From positions 59,223,080 through 59,287,079 of the forward strand of contig OY292276.1 of the NCBI GenBank assembly GCA_958496175.1: DNA of 64,000 bases, read 5' to 3'. Both the position numbers and the translations under genes were made by a program. This document shows positions 22,728-33,599 of the stretch, piece by piece (position 1 is the first letter of the stretch; the number at the start of each line of letters is the position of its first letter). The notes under the pieces were generated by a model that searched no databases, was not told where the DNA came from, and was given only the letters and a program-made list of their open reading frames with translations. This DNA is from Sisyra terminalis (Eukaryota > Arthropoda > Insecta > Neuroptera > Sisyridae).

Positions 22728-24033
22728 TTATGTGGCGGCGGCCGGTGCTGGAGCAGGAGCTGTCGCAGTGGAGTCGGTGGTGGTTGAGACTGTATCGTTG
22801 GTGGCCGTTTCATTGATCGCTAACCAAGGTAACTTCTTTTGCAGTTCAATTCGATATTTTGGATGGCTAATGGCGTAGACGTAGGGATCAATACAGGCTA
22901 CCAACTTGCAAGCACATGCCGGAATCATTGTCACACCTGGTGTTAGTAGTTTCTGGTCGCCAAAAGCTCCGATCAGGGCCATAACGGCGTATGGAGTCCA
23001 CGCCGCCACGAAGAGGAAACAAACGGTAATGGCTGCTTTGGCAATACGAATTTCGACCGATTGATTCGCTTGCTGCTGGTTACTTCGTAACGATTCGACG
23101 TTCATTTTCCGTGCTTGTTCTTTCAACGTTTTCTCGTGATTGATCACGTGGCTGACGATTTGACTGTAATAGTAAATGATCAACGTCATCGGGAAGACAT
23201 AGGAAAACGTGAAAATAACGGCGACAAACATATGATTGTCGAACGTATCGGTGAGATAGTCAAACGAGCACGAGGTCAAATATCCTTCGGGTACGTAGCG
23301 ACCCCAGAATTCCAACAGGGGAAGTACACCCCACGGAAGAGCATACGCCCAAATCATAATGATCATAAACAACGCCTTCGTCCGGGACAGTTTTCCATCA
23401 AACGGTCGAGCAATTGTCGTGTAACGATCGTAGGCAATGCACGCGTTTGTCATTCCAGCCGCGATTCCCGTCAACGAGCCGATCAAAGCAAAAATCTGGC
23501 ATCCCACATGTCCGGTGGCGAAGCCACGATTGAACGAGTTGTAAATGAAAATCGGCGTTTTCACCATCATGAAGAAGTCGCAAATCGCCAAATTTATCAC
23601 AAACATGTTGGACGCGGTCCGCAATGATTTTGCACTAAAAATTGATTTAAATCATTAGTCGATTTGTCAAAATTCTGGACATCATCTTCAGAGGTTCTAG
23701 TGTTTTTCTGGATGAGAGGTATTTTTTTGCAACTTACCTTCCAAACACCCAGATAACCAAGCCATTTCCGACCAGAGCAACGACGGCAAATGCAATATAA
23801 AGCAATCCAAGCAAATAGTTAAGGGACGCCGGTGGTTCTTGATAGGTTAACCAATGCTCGGGAATATGAACCAGTTCTTCGGGCGGAACATTCCACGCCA
23901 ACAATTTCAACTCGCCATCGCCACTTTTTAAGGCGCTAGAGAAGAAACAAAAATAGTTAAAATCGTTGATTAAATATCAGGTAATCAAATACCTTGGATA
24001 TCCCGTGAAATTGTCCCGCAGTTCGACGTTCAT
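22728..24033 (-). CDS. Ultraviolet-type visual opsin (r-opsin)
   Basis: Three exons (23993-24033, 23738-23935, 22728-23634) encode 381 residues with seven membrane segments. Visible landmarks are the N-glycosylation site NFT near the start, Cys125 for the disulfide, DRY at 149-151, and Lys323 in ACACK, which binds retinal in TM7. The cytoplasmic loop [12 protein letters not shown] and [14 protein letters not shown] are insect r-opsin signatures. Lys105 in TM2 (MMVKTPIF) occupies the site known to tune insect opsins to ultraviolet, and [11 protein letters not shown] with HIPEHWLTY matches the UV/Rh3-Rh4 group. It couples to Gq in rhabdomeric photoreceptors. The tail ends in an alanine/proline run. 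A TATA promoter lies just upstream. Confidence 0.93.
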
Positions 24034-24114
24034 GTTGAATTCGAGCAGGCGACCGTTTGAGGACTCGTCCTAGGACAACGCAAGTTGCCTATTGACAACC
24101 CCAACGCATTCGTC

Positions 24115-24212
24115 CACCTCTTTTATACTCAATTTCGAAATGATCGATTTATAAATTTAATTACGAATTAAATCTCGATAATCCTGACCTTAATATCAAA
24201 CGTATAATCCCA
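24115..24212 (-). promoter_or_regulatory. Opsin core promoter: TATA box, homeodomain-like palindrome, TAATCC sites
   Basis: On the minus strand TATAAAAG lies at 24120-24127, about 90 bp before the opsin start codon. About 30 bp further upstream is the inverted repeat TTTAATT-ACG-AATTAAA (24156-24172), and two TAATCC motifs lie at 24179-24184 and 24205-24210 (plus-strand reading). Fly opsin promoters place a paired-homeodomain palindrome just upstream of TATA and use Otd-type TAATCC sites. Here the palindrome spacer is longer than the fly consensus, so equivalence is an inference. Confidence 0.55.
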
Positions 24213-24378
24213 TACCAAATAGGATTTAACAATTCGATTTCTAAGGTATCAAATCAAGGAAAAACGATCTGATTTCCATTAGCAGTGCTTATCGTTTTAT
24301 TAACATTTATTTTTATAAACTATATACAAAAAAATATATGAGAAACTTAAATAAAACCCTGTCGATTTGTCGAAAATG

Positions 24379-25761
24379 TTAAGAACTTTTGGTTTCACGG
24401 CCTTCACGTTCTTGGGCACCATTGGTTAACAGATATGCCGGTAAATAGCCATGGCCGGTTAAAAGAGCTGGATTACGTTTGGTGTTATGTTTGCTACCGA
24501 TCGACGTGTATCCTTCGTCGTACAGATGACAATAAGGCACGTGGAGATTACGCAAAAAGTCCCAAATCTCGGCGTAGTTCCAATCCAAAATTGGATTCAC
24601 ACGCATCACTTGCGGCCAATTTGCGTCGGTCATCTAAAAAATCAATTTTTTAATTAAACTCCTGAAAACGATGCACCAGGTCATTTTTACCTGAAAGTGT
24701 TGTAAGTGTTCCGAATAAGGATCGGTTCGTCGAGTTCCCATCAAGACTGCTTTATAGTTGGGATTCGAAGCCAAAATTGTTTCGAGAGCATCTCGAATTC
24801 CGCCCTTGACGGTTATTAAGGGTAAATTACAATACTCGAGGATTTCATGAATGAAATTTTCCTCCTCTTCGAACGCATTGTCGCATTGAATATACACACA
24901 CTGTAATGTATGATTAATCGATCGTGGAAACATTCGATTTAGCACCGTCATCGTCAAATAGAGCAAAACCGTGCAATCTTTGCCCCCATTAAAACTAAGA
25001 AAAACCTCCGAAATCTTATAATCGGTGAAACACTTTTCCAGCACGGAAATCGCATCGTTAAGCACTTGGGAATTGTACGGAAGAAATTCATTCGCGTTGA
25101 AGTTAAACAAAAGGATATTATCCATGGACAGCTTCTTCAACTGTTGCTTGAAAAACGTCTCGCATTCAATCACCGAGTCCAGCAGGGTTGATTCAAAAGA
25201 AATCCGTACCAACTTATCGTCCAACTTAATTCTATTAATCGTTAAATTTTTATCGGCAAATAACATTTTCGCTTCATGTAAAACGCGCTTAATCGAATCG
25301 TCGGCACTACTCGTATGCAAAACTCGAGTATAAAAAACACAATCACTCAAATCCAGAAACGTTTTCGTCAATGCCTTGAAACTGGACTGCAAAAACGGTG
25401 GATATCCCGGAAAGATATAAACATTTTCAATTTGAACCACGGCGGCATGCTTTGAAGTTTCGTGTAAAACTTTACCGGATTCCTCCAGTTTGCCGCAGAT
25501 GTGAAACACCGTCGCAATTCCTTGGTACGTTTCGGCTCGATGAAGATCTCCAAGTCCTCCGCTTGTCACGACTATATCGTGCCGCTTGGCCAAACTTTCC
25601 ACTTGACTTGCAATGGCTTGCGATGAATTCGAAATTATCGAAATATTATCGACGCGAAAACCAATATCGTACAGGGATTTGGCCAGAAAGTGTGAATTCG
25701 TGTCGCGAACCAATCCCTTCAAGACATTGTCGCTAATTATCACAATGGCAGCCGTTTTCAT
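24379..25761 (-). CDS. FLAD1: FAD synthase (FLAD1-like), fused MoCF-binding and PAPS-reductase-type domains
   Basis: Two exons (24691-25761 and 24379-24633) encode 441 residues. The N-terminal half is a molybdopterin-binding (MoCF) domain with TSGGLGD at 66-72 and FPGYPPF near 117. The C-terminal half is the PAPS-reductase/ATP-pyrophosphatase fold with the P-loop-like [10 protein letters not shown] at 257-266, MGTRRTDP at 341-348 and, in exon 2, [18 protein letters not shown] and YTSIGS. This order is that of animal FLAD1, which adenylylates FMN to FAD in the cytosol or mitochondria. The length is close to shorter FLAD1 isoforms, and no N-terminal targeting sequence is visible from this start. 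The intron is 57 bp and has GT-AG ends. Confidence 0.92.
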
Positions 25762-26332
25762 TGTGATAGGTGTATGGTCTCATCGAAAATCTAAAACAAA
25801 TCGAAAATCACTGAATTTAATAAAGGTCTCGTTATTATTTTTTGCTTTAAAAGCAGTGAATAAAAGAATAATTATCTCGGATATTTATAAATTAATTTTG
25901 CGTTATCTTCAACTTTATATATATTTGCACAGATTAAATATTAATTTGCTGAAAAATTTTCTTGACAAAGGACATAAAAGAATAATAAAAGTTCACCGGT
26001 TTTTTTTTAAATATTCATTATTCGCATCAATTCGCATTGATTGTTAATTTTTCAAAATTCTAACAAATATATCTGAAGAACCAATGTTTTTTTTTTAAAA
26101 TAATTACCTTTTTATGCTTATCTTTGTATCGTTAACTGTAAAATAAAATGATAAATTCTGTTTCAAAACTTATCAACGATACATTTTAATTAGGAGATTA
26201 CAGGTAAACCTTTTATTTTCAAAATACTAAGTTTAAAGAACTTAGATCAAAGTATTTAGTTTTTAAATTTTGACTTCAATCTAAAGTCTAGTCCGAATTT
26301 CTTCTAAGAAACTGATCAATTTTATAAATAAA
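25762..26332. other. Upstream flank of FAD synthase, AT-rich
   Basis: No gene or repeat end was recognised. A plus-strand frame across the FAD synthase start is a shadow of that gene. Confidence 0.5.
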
Positions 26333-26631
26333 ATCATGGAGATTTTTGGTGGATATATTTACTATTCAGTAAGTCAATCCATAAGTATTACACTTGACAT
26401 ATTACGCCTATTTACGATGAAGTCGCCAGTTTTTCCAAAATAAATACTTCTTGTATTATGAAAACATTTAAACTTTCCAGAAGTGTTTGTCAAGTTCCTT
26501 GACTTTTCCTTTGATCCAAAGAAATTCCCTGACTGCCCAGATATCAAATACAATCCGGAAAATTCATGTTTAAACTCAGGAATGAATCATCACAAAGCAG
26601 TTACGAAGTGATCCAAACCACGTGATGACCA

Positions 26632-26660
26632 CTGAGGAAGATTGCTTGGCAATCGAAATA
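26632..26660 (+). other. Hammerhead-like motif A
   Basis: CTGAGGA is followed by one base, a perfect GATTGC/GCAATC hairpin, then GAAA and TACG. This matches the CUGANGA-stemII-GAAA layout of a hammerhead ribozyme, except for one extra base before stem II. The remaining helices were not established. Confidence 0.4.
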
Positions 26661-26829
26661 CGTAACAAATATTTTTGTTTGAACTTCTGTTCAAATTTAT
26701 GTGTATGGTATGATTTTTATATATTATTATTATATTAAATTATACTACATAAATTGGATCGCAATATATCCTATATATTGTATACACAGTATAACTGTTC
26801 AAAGTCAGCGAAAAAATCTTATTTTGATT

Positions 26830-26963
26830 GGACTCAAATAATAAGACGTTAAATTTTCAAATCATCTCATGTCAACCTCAAAAATTCTCCTGAAGAAGTT
26901 GGAAATGAATACCAACGAAACGTTGAGATGATTTGAAAATTTAACGCCTTATTATTTGAGTCC
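26830..26963 (+). repeat. Palindrome with hammerhead-like motif B
   Basis: The arms 26830-26869 and 26924-26963 are inverted copies with about one mismatch in 40. In the loop, 26890-26925 reads CTGAAGA, one base, a GTTGG/CCAAC hairpin, then GAAACG. It has the same layout as the palindromic insertion at 2709-2937, although the sequences are unrelated outside the core. Confidence 0.6.
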
Positions 26964-28369
26964 AAGTTTCCAAGAACATTATTAATTATTTATGAATACA
27001 ATCAAGGAAATCTTTTGTGGATATATACTCTATTGAATTTACTATTCAGTAAGTCAATCTATAAGTATTATACTTGACATATTACGCCTATTTACGATGA
27101 AGTCGTCAGCTTTTCCAAAATAAATACTTATTATATTATAAAAACATTAAAACTTTCCAGAAGAGTTTGTCAAGTTCCTTGACTTTTCTTTTGGTCCAAT
27201 AAAATTTCCTGACTGTCCAGATTTCAAATTCAATCCGGAAAATTCATGGTTAACCTCAGGATAACCAGTAATATAATAATCAGATAAAGATGCAGGAAAT
27301 TTTTGCGTTAGAAAATTAGATATCCTATGCTTAAATTGCAAAACCACTACTCCGTGATTGGACAAAATGATTTCATTCAAAACATTTCATTTCATTTTGT
27401 TTTAACAATATTTGAAATGTACCCCAGCAAAAGCGGATCCAGAATTTTTTCTGGAACTATCTAATCTGAAGTATCTAAGTATATATGTAAAGGAAGGTTT
27501 AAAAGTGTCAAATCAATAGAAAAATAAAAGATTTCCGACTAAAAATGTTCAGCACTTTGTTAGGATCTAATTTTTAACAACTCTGATAGTTTGATTTGCT
27601 TCTAAGTATGTACTATGATGGAATATCTGCAATACATAAAATTGTATTGTTGACTTATTTAGAGCTGTTAAAGATACTTTGGGAAAGTATCTAGATACTA
27701 AATAAGTTACTTTAGGTATTTAGTTACTCTTAAAAGAAGGAACTTAAATACTTAGCTTAAGTTACTGGGTGCATTAGTATGTACTCAATATTCAGACTTA
27801 GTATGTAATGGGCTTGAGCTGAGCGACTTATATACCCGCAACCCAACACTCTAGAATGTACTTAATTGTTCCAGAACAATATATATCCACATTCTATAGA
27901 TGTTTCCAGAACAATCTATATTTCTATATCTACATTTGCATTGGTGGGAAAGAGATAGAAGTCACTCAGCCAATCGCGTGCCGGCATGGCACAAAGAGAG
28001 AGACAGACTTTGTCCCTTTCTGTTACAGTATGTTAGGCTAAGCCCTTGTAAATACAATACACTAGTAAAAACAATAGAAGATTAATATAAGAGGTATAAA
28101 TTGTATCTTATCTTCACTATAATATCTTCGTATCTCCGTATCTTTACTTTTCGGTATCTAAGATATTTTTTGAGTTACGAGATACAGTCCTTTTTAAAAA
28201 GTATTTAAGATAGTAGTTATTTTTAGGTGAAAAATAAAAGAACTTAGGTAATTTTAAGTAACTAAGATACTTATTTTCTCAAAGTTCCGACTAATTTAAA
28301 TATAATTTACTAAAGTAAACTAAAAATAAAAATTTTAAGAATAATATTCATGACTTACTGCTCAGACAC

Positions 28370-28398
28370 GTATTTCGATTGCTAAGCAATCTTCATTA
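28370..28398 (-). other. Hammerhead-like motif C (degenerate)
   Basis: On the minus strand CTAATGA, one base, a GATTGC/GCAATC hairpin and GAAATACG. The stem equals that of motif A, but the core has one substitution (CTAATGA for CTGATGA). It lies downstream of the Penelope-like RT remnant, on the same strand. Confidence 0.35.
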
Positions 28399-28799
28399 GG
28401 ATCTCTCCATAACTGCTATGTGCTGAGTCACAAAATAATTACAAATTAATCTCAATTTTAAGTATCGACCCTTTCCTATTTTGTTATGTAGTTGGAGGGG
28501 GGGGGGGCAGGGGGTTCACTTTTATTTCTTGTCACCAAATTATTGGTGAGCAACCCAAAAAGTGACGACTCTGTTAAAACAAGGCATTTAAAAATTAAAT
28601 GCTTGTAAATGCCTTTAATAACTTTTATGAACATAAGTCGCGTTATAACAAGGTTGATAGAAAAATAAGTGAAATGAAAACTGATATACATGTAACAAAA
28701 AAAGATGATATAAGTTTTGCAACAGGATAAATAAACTTAGTGAATTTTCAATATATAAAAAGGATGCTAATTGAATTTTTATTTTGCCGCCATTACTGA

Positions 28800-29475
28800 C
28801 TCAATTTTCAACTCTTAATTGAGTATAATAAAGAGAACATTACTTCTATCTCAGAATTTCTTAGCGTTAAATCAATTTCTGCCATTTTGAAGATGAAACG
28901 CATTTAAATGTTCAAAAAAACCATTAAGAGTCGTTTAATGTTAGTAAAGGCATTTTAAATGTTATTATTTCAAAATATCTCTAAATGCCTTTTTTTAACT
29001 GGGCTATTGTCACTTTACAGATATTTCCCTGCCCTCGACATGGGCAGCATTTCTACCATTCTTTTGTAATCCTTATAATTTCAGTGGACTCCCTTAGATA
29101 TATTGAAATTTGAGGAATCCTATTATTGCCTACAAAGCAGTGGTTCTTAAATGGGATACGTTATAGCAAATACACCTACGGTTGGTGAACAATCTCAAAA
29201 TTTTTGGGAACCACAATGGCTGAAATTGTATATTAAGTTGCGTTTAAAATATTTGCAATCGACGGATTGACTAAGGCGAGAATAAATGGTTAAACAAAGG
29301 GTATAATAAAGATGATATATTCCTTAATCTCAGAATTTCTTGGCGTTCAATCAATATTCCAGTTGCATTTCCACCATTTTAAATTGGTGGAAAGGCATTT
29401 AAATGTTCAAAAAACCAATTAAAAATCATTTAATGTTAAATGTAAGATTTCAAAATGCCTTTTTTAACAGAGGAA
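28800..29475. repeat. Direct repeats flanking the Penelope remnant (28800-28990 and 29285-29475)
   Basis: Both blocks run from GTATAATAAAGA-type text through TCTCAGAATTTCTT and ATTTAAATGTTCAAAAAA to AAATGCCTTTTTT. They are diverged copies in the same orientation, about 480 bp apart. The right copy ends where the Penelope coding text begins (minus strand), so this may be its 3' flank. Confidence 0.5.
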
Positions 29476-30250
29476 CTTTGAATTGGCCCATTTTCCCAGT
29501 TCCGTATCATCCAATCTTCTGTGAACAATTTTTGAAGCTTGGCTTCTGCTAATTAATGTCCCATTTCCATTAAATGTTCTGCCAATTTTTATATTCGCCA
29601 GATGTTCTTTATACCTAATCCCTATTTGTCTTCTAGTTTGATAGTACAGAGAATTTCATAAATTTCTTACTTTTGTAGATCCAAAATTTTATCTTTACAA
29701 CTTTTGAAAAAGCCCAAATATCCAGCCTTATGCTAAATCCAGCCTGTTTCCATACCTTCCCAATTTTATGGGAAATCTCTGGATAACATATTGCATAAGA
29801 CCAAGGTCTTTTTGTTCTTCCATAGTTCGGGGTTCCATAGTTAAGGGGTTTCTTAAAGTTTTTTTTCCCTCAAAGAGCCTTTTTAAGGATTGTGTAGCTA
29901 CGATTTTGGTAAAGTATCCATTAAAAATCTCCACCTTTATTGTACTCAAATTATTTTATAAACAGATGCTACGCCAGAGTTATATGTATAAGTTTTTTCA
30001 CCAAGTTATTATAACCTTTGGATTCAGTCATACCATATCTATCTACATATGTTGATTTTATGTAGATATCAAAACCAGATTGCCCCTATTTCTGGTTATT
30101 TTCAGATCTAAAAATGGCAAACTACTATATTTTTCTATCGTGAATATTACGCCAGGCTGTATTGAGTTTAGGTAATCCAAGAAGTTATCCAGATCTATTG
30201 CTTTTCCTCCATAAATAGCAAAAACGCCGTCAATATATCCCTCGTTTGCA
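29475..30250 (-). pseudogene. Penelope-like retroelement remnant (RT end plus GIY-YIG endonuclease)
   Basis: Minus-strand translation gives YIDGVFAIYGG and DNFLDYLNSIQPGV near 30150-30240 (the RT catalytic box, normally YVDD, here YIDG) and SLPFLDLKITRNRG near 30100. Near 29500-29640 it gives QTRRQIGIRYKEHLANIK and SRSQASKIVHRRLDD. The second block is the GIY-YIG endonuclease typical of Penelope-like elements. Stops and frameshifts occur throughout, so it is dead. The N-terminal RT part is missing. Confidence 0.75.
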
Positions 30251-30961
30251 ATTCAAAGAGCCTCATAAAGATTTGCCATTTACAAAACCCTCGCCAAGGA
30301 TAGACAACATTGGAGGGAATAATTCAACCTTGCGGAAAAACCTTCCGTCAAATTCAATTTCCATTGAAAATTTATCAAAAGTCCCATTACACTCATTACT
30401 AATTGAAAACGGCACATTAATCATAATAAATGACTTAAAAAAATCATTAATTCCCTTTTCTCTATTTCAGAAAAAAATACTTTTACGCCCACAATCATAA
30501 ATTTCAAAAATTGAAAGCCATAAATCATTCTTTTAATCTACAAATAAATTTCCAAGTTTCATTCAATACGTCATAGCTTCAACTTGACTTGCGGGGACTA
30601 GTACGACGTAAATCCAAATTAATTGGATTAATTGAATATTTCTATGTCGCTTTTTTATTTATAAATCAAATCGAAATTTATTAAAAGCGCCAAATCCGTG
30701 TACAAAGCTTTCGTAAAGCTTCTCAATCTCACGTTTTCACTAATCAATCCAACCTTGATGTCCTTCGAAAAGATCACTTTTAGATTTGTGACTTTTAAAA
30801 TCATAAAATAAATATACGACTTCCATTTGGGAATATTTGGATTTGGACGAAAAACCAACGTTGGTTCATTGAAAATATCTTTAATTCTCTTTTTCATAAT
30901 CAACAAATTGACTTATAAAATTATTTGTACTAAATTTCATGATGAGATTTGAATGATTGAA

Positions 30962-31356
30962 TTATTTAACATCCATGGCGTTTAATTGAGCGATGGTGTC
31001 ATCCGGTGAAACATTGGCGTTTTTAATTGTCGGTTTTGTTGCCATCGAAGGTTTCTTTTTCGGTGGAGCCGCCGAAGAAGTCACTTGGTGTACCTCATTT
31101 TGAAGTTGCTTCATCTGCTGATCGACTCGATCGAGATTTGTCTTATTTTTGGCATTGTTAATCTAAAAAAACTCCATTTAGTACCACATAACAAAATTTC
31201 CCATATCAAAGTCACCTTTTTCAATTTCGTGGTAATCGGTTTCGGACTCTTCCTTTTTGATATCTTCGACAGTGAAATCTTTGCAGTCGATTTCTTGTTT
31301 GGGCGCGATGTCGCCGCCGTCGGCGCTGGCTTCTTTTGCGACCGCTTTTTCCCCAT
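30962..31356 (-). CDS. RBIS: Ribosomal biogenesis factor RBIS (C8orf59-like)
   Basis: Two exons (31216-31356 and 30962-31162) around a 53-bp GT-AG intron encode 113 residues. The protein is lysine-rich at the N-terminus. The motif KPITTKLKKINNAKNK, spanning the splice junction, followed by a helical segment with DRVDQQMKQLQNEV, corresponds to the conserved core of human RBIS, a small nucleolar protein needed for ribosome assembly. It ends with DDTIAQLNAMDVK. The start codon is 31 bp beyond the TRMT5 stop, and a good splice acceptor (TTTTTTTCGTTGCAG) ends six bases before it. A 5' UTR exon must therefore lie within or upstream of TRMT5, or the two genes share a transcript. The family call rests on a short motif. 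Confidence 0.75.
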
Positions 31357-31387
31357 ATCGATCTGCAACGAAAAAAATTGTTTTATT

Positions 31388-32872
31388 TCATCGAAACCTC
31401 GATGGCAACTTAGACAAACATTTTTGCAAGTCGTCGACGTCAAGTTTACGCCGTTTGGCGGACTGGCCACAGAGGATTTCGTATGATAGATCGAATGAGA
31501 CACGCATCATTTCCTTTTTCGGACTGACGTTACGCACGTTGAAAACTTGACGGATTTGCACGTGGTGCTGAAAACCGTCGAGGTGGTTTTCGACGAGATT
31601 TTTTGCCAACTGTTGCGGATTGTCGCCCTTAACGAAACAGTACACGTAGACGGTGGGATATCGATCTTTGGGAACCGTTTCGAGTTGGTGGGGCTCAAAT
31701 AAACCAATAAATTCGTTTAGGAACTCCACAGCGATTGCTGGAAGATTCATAGTGATGTGAATTCGACTTGTCGAATTTTCCGCTTGGAGCCGTTTTAATA
31801 AATCATTTTTTAAATCAGTCTTGATAAATTCGCGACCATCTTTATTGTAGGTCTTTAAGTATTCATCTTGGATTTTATTTAACTTTAAATTGTGATTCAG
31901 CCATTTGTATGACTCGGGATTTAAATCATTAGCGAAAACATATACTTTCTTTTTTGCACAAGGAATTGCAAAAGGACCAACTCCCGCAAAAATATCGTAA
32001 AGAATATCTCCTTTTTCAGTGGTCTTCATAATACGTTCATGCTCCGTACATAATCTTGGATTCCAATACACTTTGGAGAAATCAAATTCAAAACGGCAAT
32101 GATTTTCTTTGACCAAACATTGCATGTTATCTTCACCACACAAAAGTTCCATCTTGAAGAATCGATACGTATTATCAATGGAATCGATTTTGTTAACGAC
32201 CGTGCGGCATAATTTAATCTTATCAAGCAAAACTTGACCAATTAAACGTTTATACGGCAACAAATGATCTTTGAGATTCACATGAACAATATGTCCAACT
32301 TTGGAGAAACTCGAAACACCTTCGCACTCCAGCGGCAAGACCCACCGAAAGATTTCCTCGGCCTTCCAATTCTCATACTTCAACACCAAATTAGCAATCT
32401 TGAAATTGGTCTCATTAATACCCAGTGCGATTAAATTTTCCCGATTAGTTTTATCGATTTCAATCCAGCTTTTAATCAAGCCGGGATTGAAGAGGATGAC
32501 TTTCGAGTGGCCCGTGGCCGTTTCGAGATGTTGCACTGGCTTTAGATTTTCCATTTTGAGCAAAAATTTCTTCACATACGGCAACACCGACGCCAAGTTG
32601 GTGTTTCCGATTTCCAAGCGGGGAACTTTGACACTCCGCGTGAATTTATTGCGATCCAAGTCTGTCATGCCACGCACTGACATCGGGGGCGCCAACATTA
32701 TGGAAGACTCCACCGTTGCGTCCATCAGCACCTTTTGCGCCACGCGAATCTCCTTCTTCCAACGGTATCGCGAAAATGACTTTTTCCACGTGTGGCGCCA
32801 CGTTTGTGTGTTGCAAAACCACCGATTTATATATTCCACGTTACATTTTAACAGTTTCGGCTGCGTTAACAT
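31388..32872 (-). CDS. TRMT5: tRNA (guanine37-N1)-methyltransferase
   Basis: One exon encodes 494 residues. The first 50 are basic, compatible with mitochondrial import. Class I SAM-methyltransferase motifs are DIFAGVGPF at 293-301 (SAM loop), FANDLNPES near 313-321 and MNLPA at 375-379 (the N-x-P-x catalytic motif of Trm5). YWNPRLCTEHERI near 269-281 is also characteristic of the Trm5 family. The enzyme makes m1G at position 37 next to the anticodon and prevents frameshifting. No intron is seen. An AATAAA directly after the stop (31382-31387) could end the transcript just before RBIS. Confidence 0.94.
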   Translation of the reverse strand: MLTQPKLLKCNVEYINRWFCNTQTWRHTWKKSFSRYRWKKEIRVAQKVLMDATVESSIMLAPPMSVRGMTDLDRNKFTRSVKVPRLEIGNTNLASVLPYVKKFLLKMENLKPVQHLETATGHSKVILFNPGLIKSWIEIDKTNRENLIALGINETNFKIANLVLKYENWKAEEIFRWVLPLECEGVSSFSKVGHIVHVNLKDHLLPYKRLIGQVLLDKIKLCRTVVNKIDSIDNTYRFFKMELLCGEDNMQCLVKENHCRFEFDFSKVYWNPRLCTEHERIMKTTEKGDILYDIFAGVGPFAIPCAKKKVYVFANDLNPESYKWLNHNLKLNKIQDEYLKTYNKDGREFIKTDLKNDLLKRLQAENSTSRIHITMNLPAIAVEFLNEFIGLFEPHQLETVPKDRYPTVYVYCFVKGDNPQQLAKNLVENHLDGFQHHVQIRQVFNVRNVSPKKEMMRVSFDLSYEILCGQSAKRRKLDVDDLQKCLSKLPSRFR

Positions 32873-33599
32873 TCAAAATAAATAGGGGAAAACAGGTCAA
32901 ATTTCGAACGAGAACATAACCTTAAATTTACATAACCAACGAGTCCAATGTTATTCTTTGCCCAAATAAAAACATATTACTTACCAAAACTGGCGGAATA
33001 ATTCAAGGTGGATATCTCGATTGAATTGAAACCAAAATTAAGAGACAAACGCAATATTCTTTTTGTTAAAAAGAAAATAACTTAGCACATGTCAAAATAG
33101 TTTTTCAAACAATCGTAAATACAAGTCGGTAAAGAAGGTTGAAAGAAAAAATATTCTTTTTATCAGAATTTGATGTGATTTGTTCATTATTTGAAAATAA
33201 ATGTAATAACTTAACATTTTTAATGCCTCAGAATTAATTTTATATATGATAATAGTCATAATTGGTACAATGTCGTAGGTAATAAAGATAATAATATAAA
33301 ATTTTGAAAAATTTAAATTACCCATTATCTAAATTTTGAAATCTTTCTTACCGGCTTTTTTAAACAAACAATTATTTTTCAACATAAAATTGTTAAACTC
33401 AAAATATTTCTTATAGAAATTTAAAATTTTTACGTTAAAATTCATTAAAATTATTAAACTTTTAAATTTTGACGAAATCTTCTTTAATTTCAATCTTGAA
33501 ATGTAAAAATTCAATTAAAAATCGTACATTGATTGTTGTTTGTTGAAAAAAATGAAATACTCAACCGACAGACATATTGGATTTTTTAATTCATTTCAA
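32873..33599. other. Intergenic between TRMT5 and the 33.6-41.5 kb transcript candidate
   Basis: Probably contains the divergent promoters of TRMT5 (minus) and of the candidate transcript (plus). AT-rich; only low-complexity frames. Confidence 0.45.

Larger units (their letters stand above)
26333..27258. repeat. Pair of direct repeats of about 250 bp (26333-26580 and 27008-27258)
   Basis: The two blocks share long near-identical text (for example CATATTACGCCTATTTACGA and CTTTCCAGAAG) in the same orientation, about 675 bp apart. Between them lie two hammerhead-like motifs and a palindrome. The arrangement of long direct repeats around hammerhead motifs is like the pseudo-LTRs of Penelope-like elements, and a Penelope RT remnant lies 2.2 kb to the right. 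The link is inferred. Confidence 0.6.

Noticed and set aside
23115..23627. 170-codon plus-strand frame opposite the opsin
   Set aside because: It is the antisense shadow of opsin exon 3; its arginine- and histidine-rich composition is unlike a real protein.
31356..31364. Spliced-leader trans-splicing of RBIS
   Set aside because: The acceptor near the ATG would fit, but AF9/ENL shows the same arrangement, explained by an ordinary 5' UTR intron. No leader RNA gene was seen, so it is kept only as an alternative.
31111..31503. 130-codon frame extending RBIS upstream into TRMT5
   Set aside because: The upstream part overlaps the TRMT5 coding sequence in another frame and crosses a splice acceptor. 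The ATG at 31356 fits the family N-terminus.
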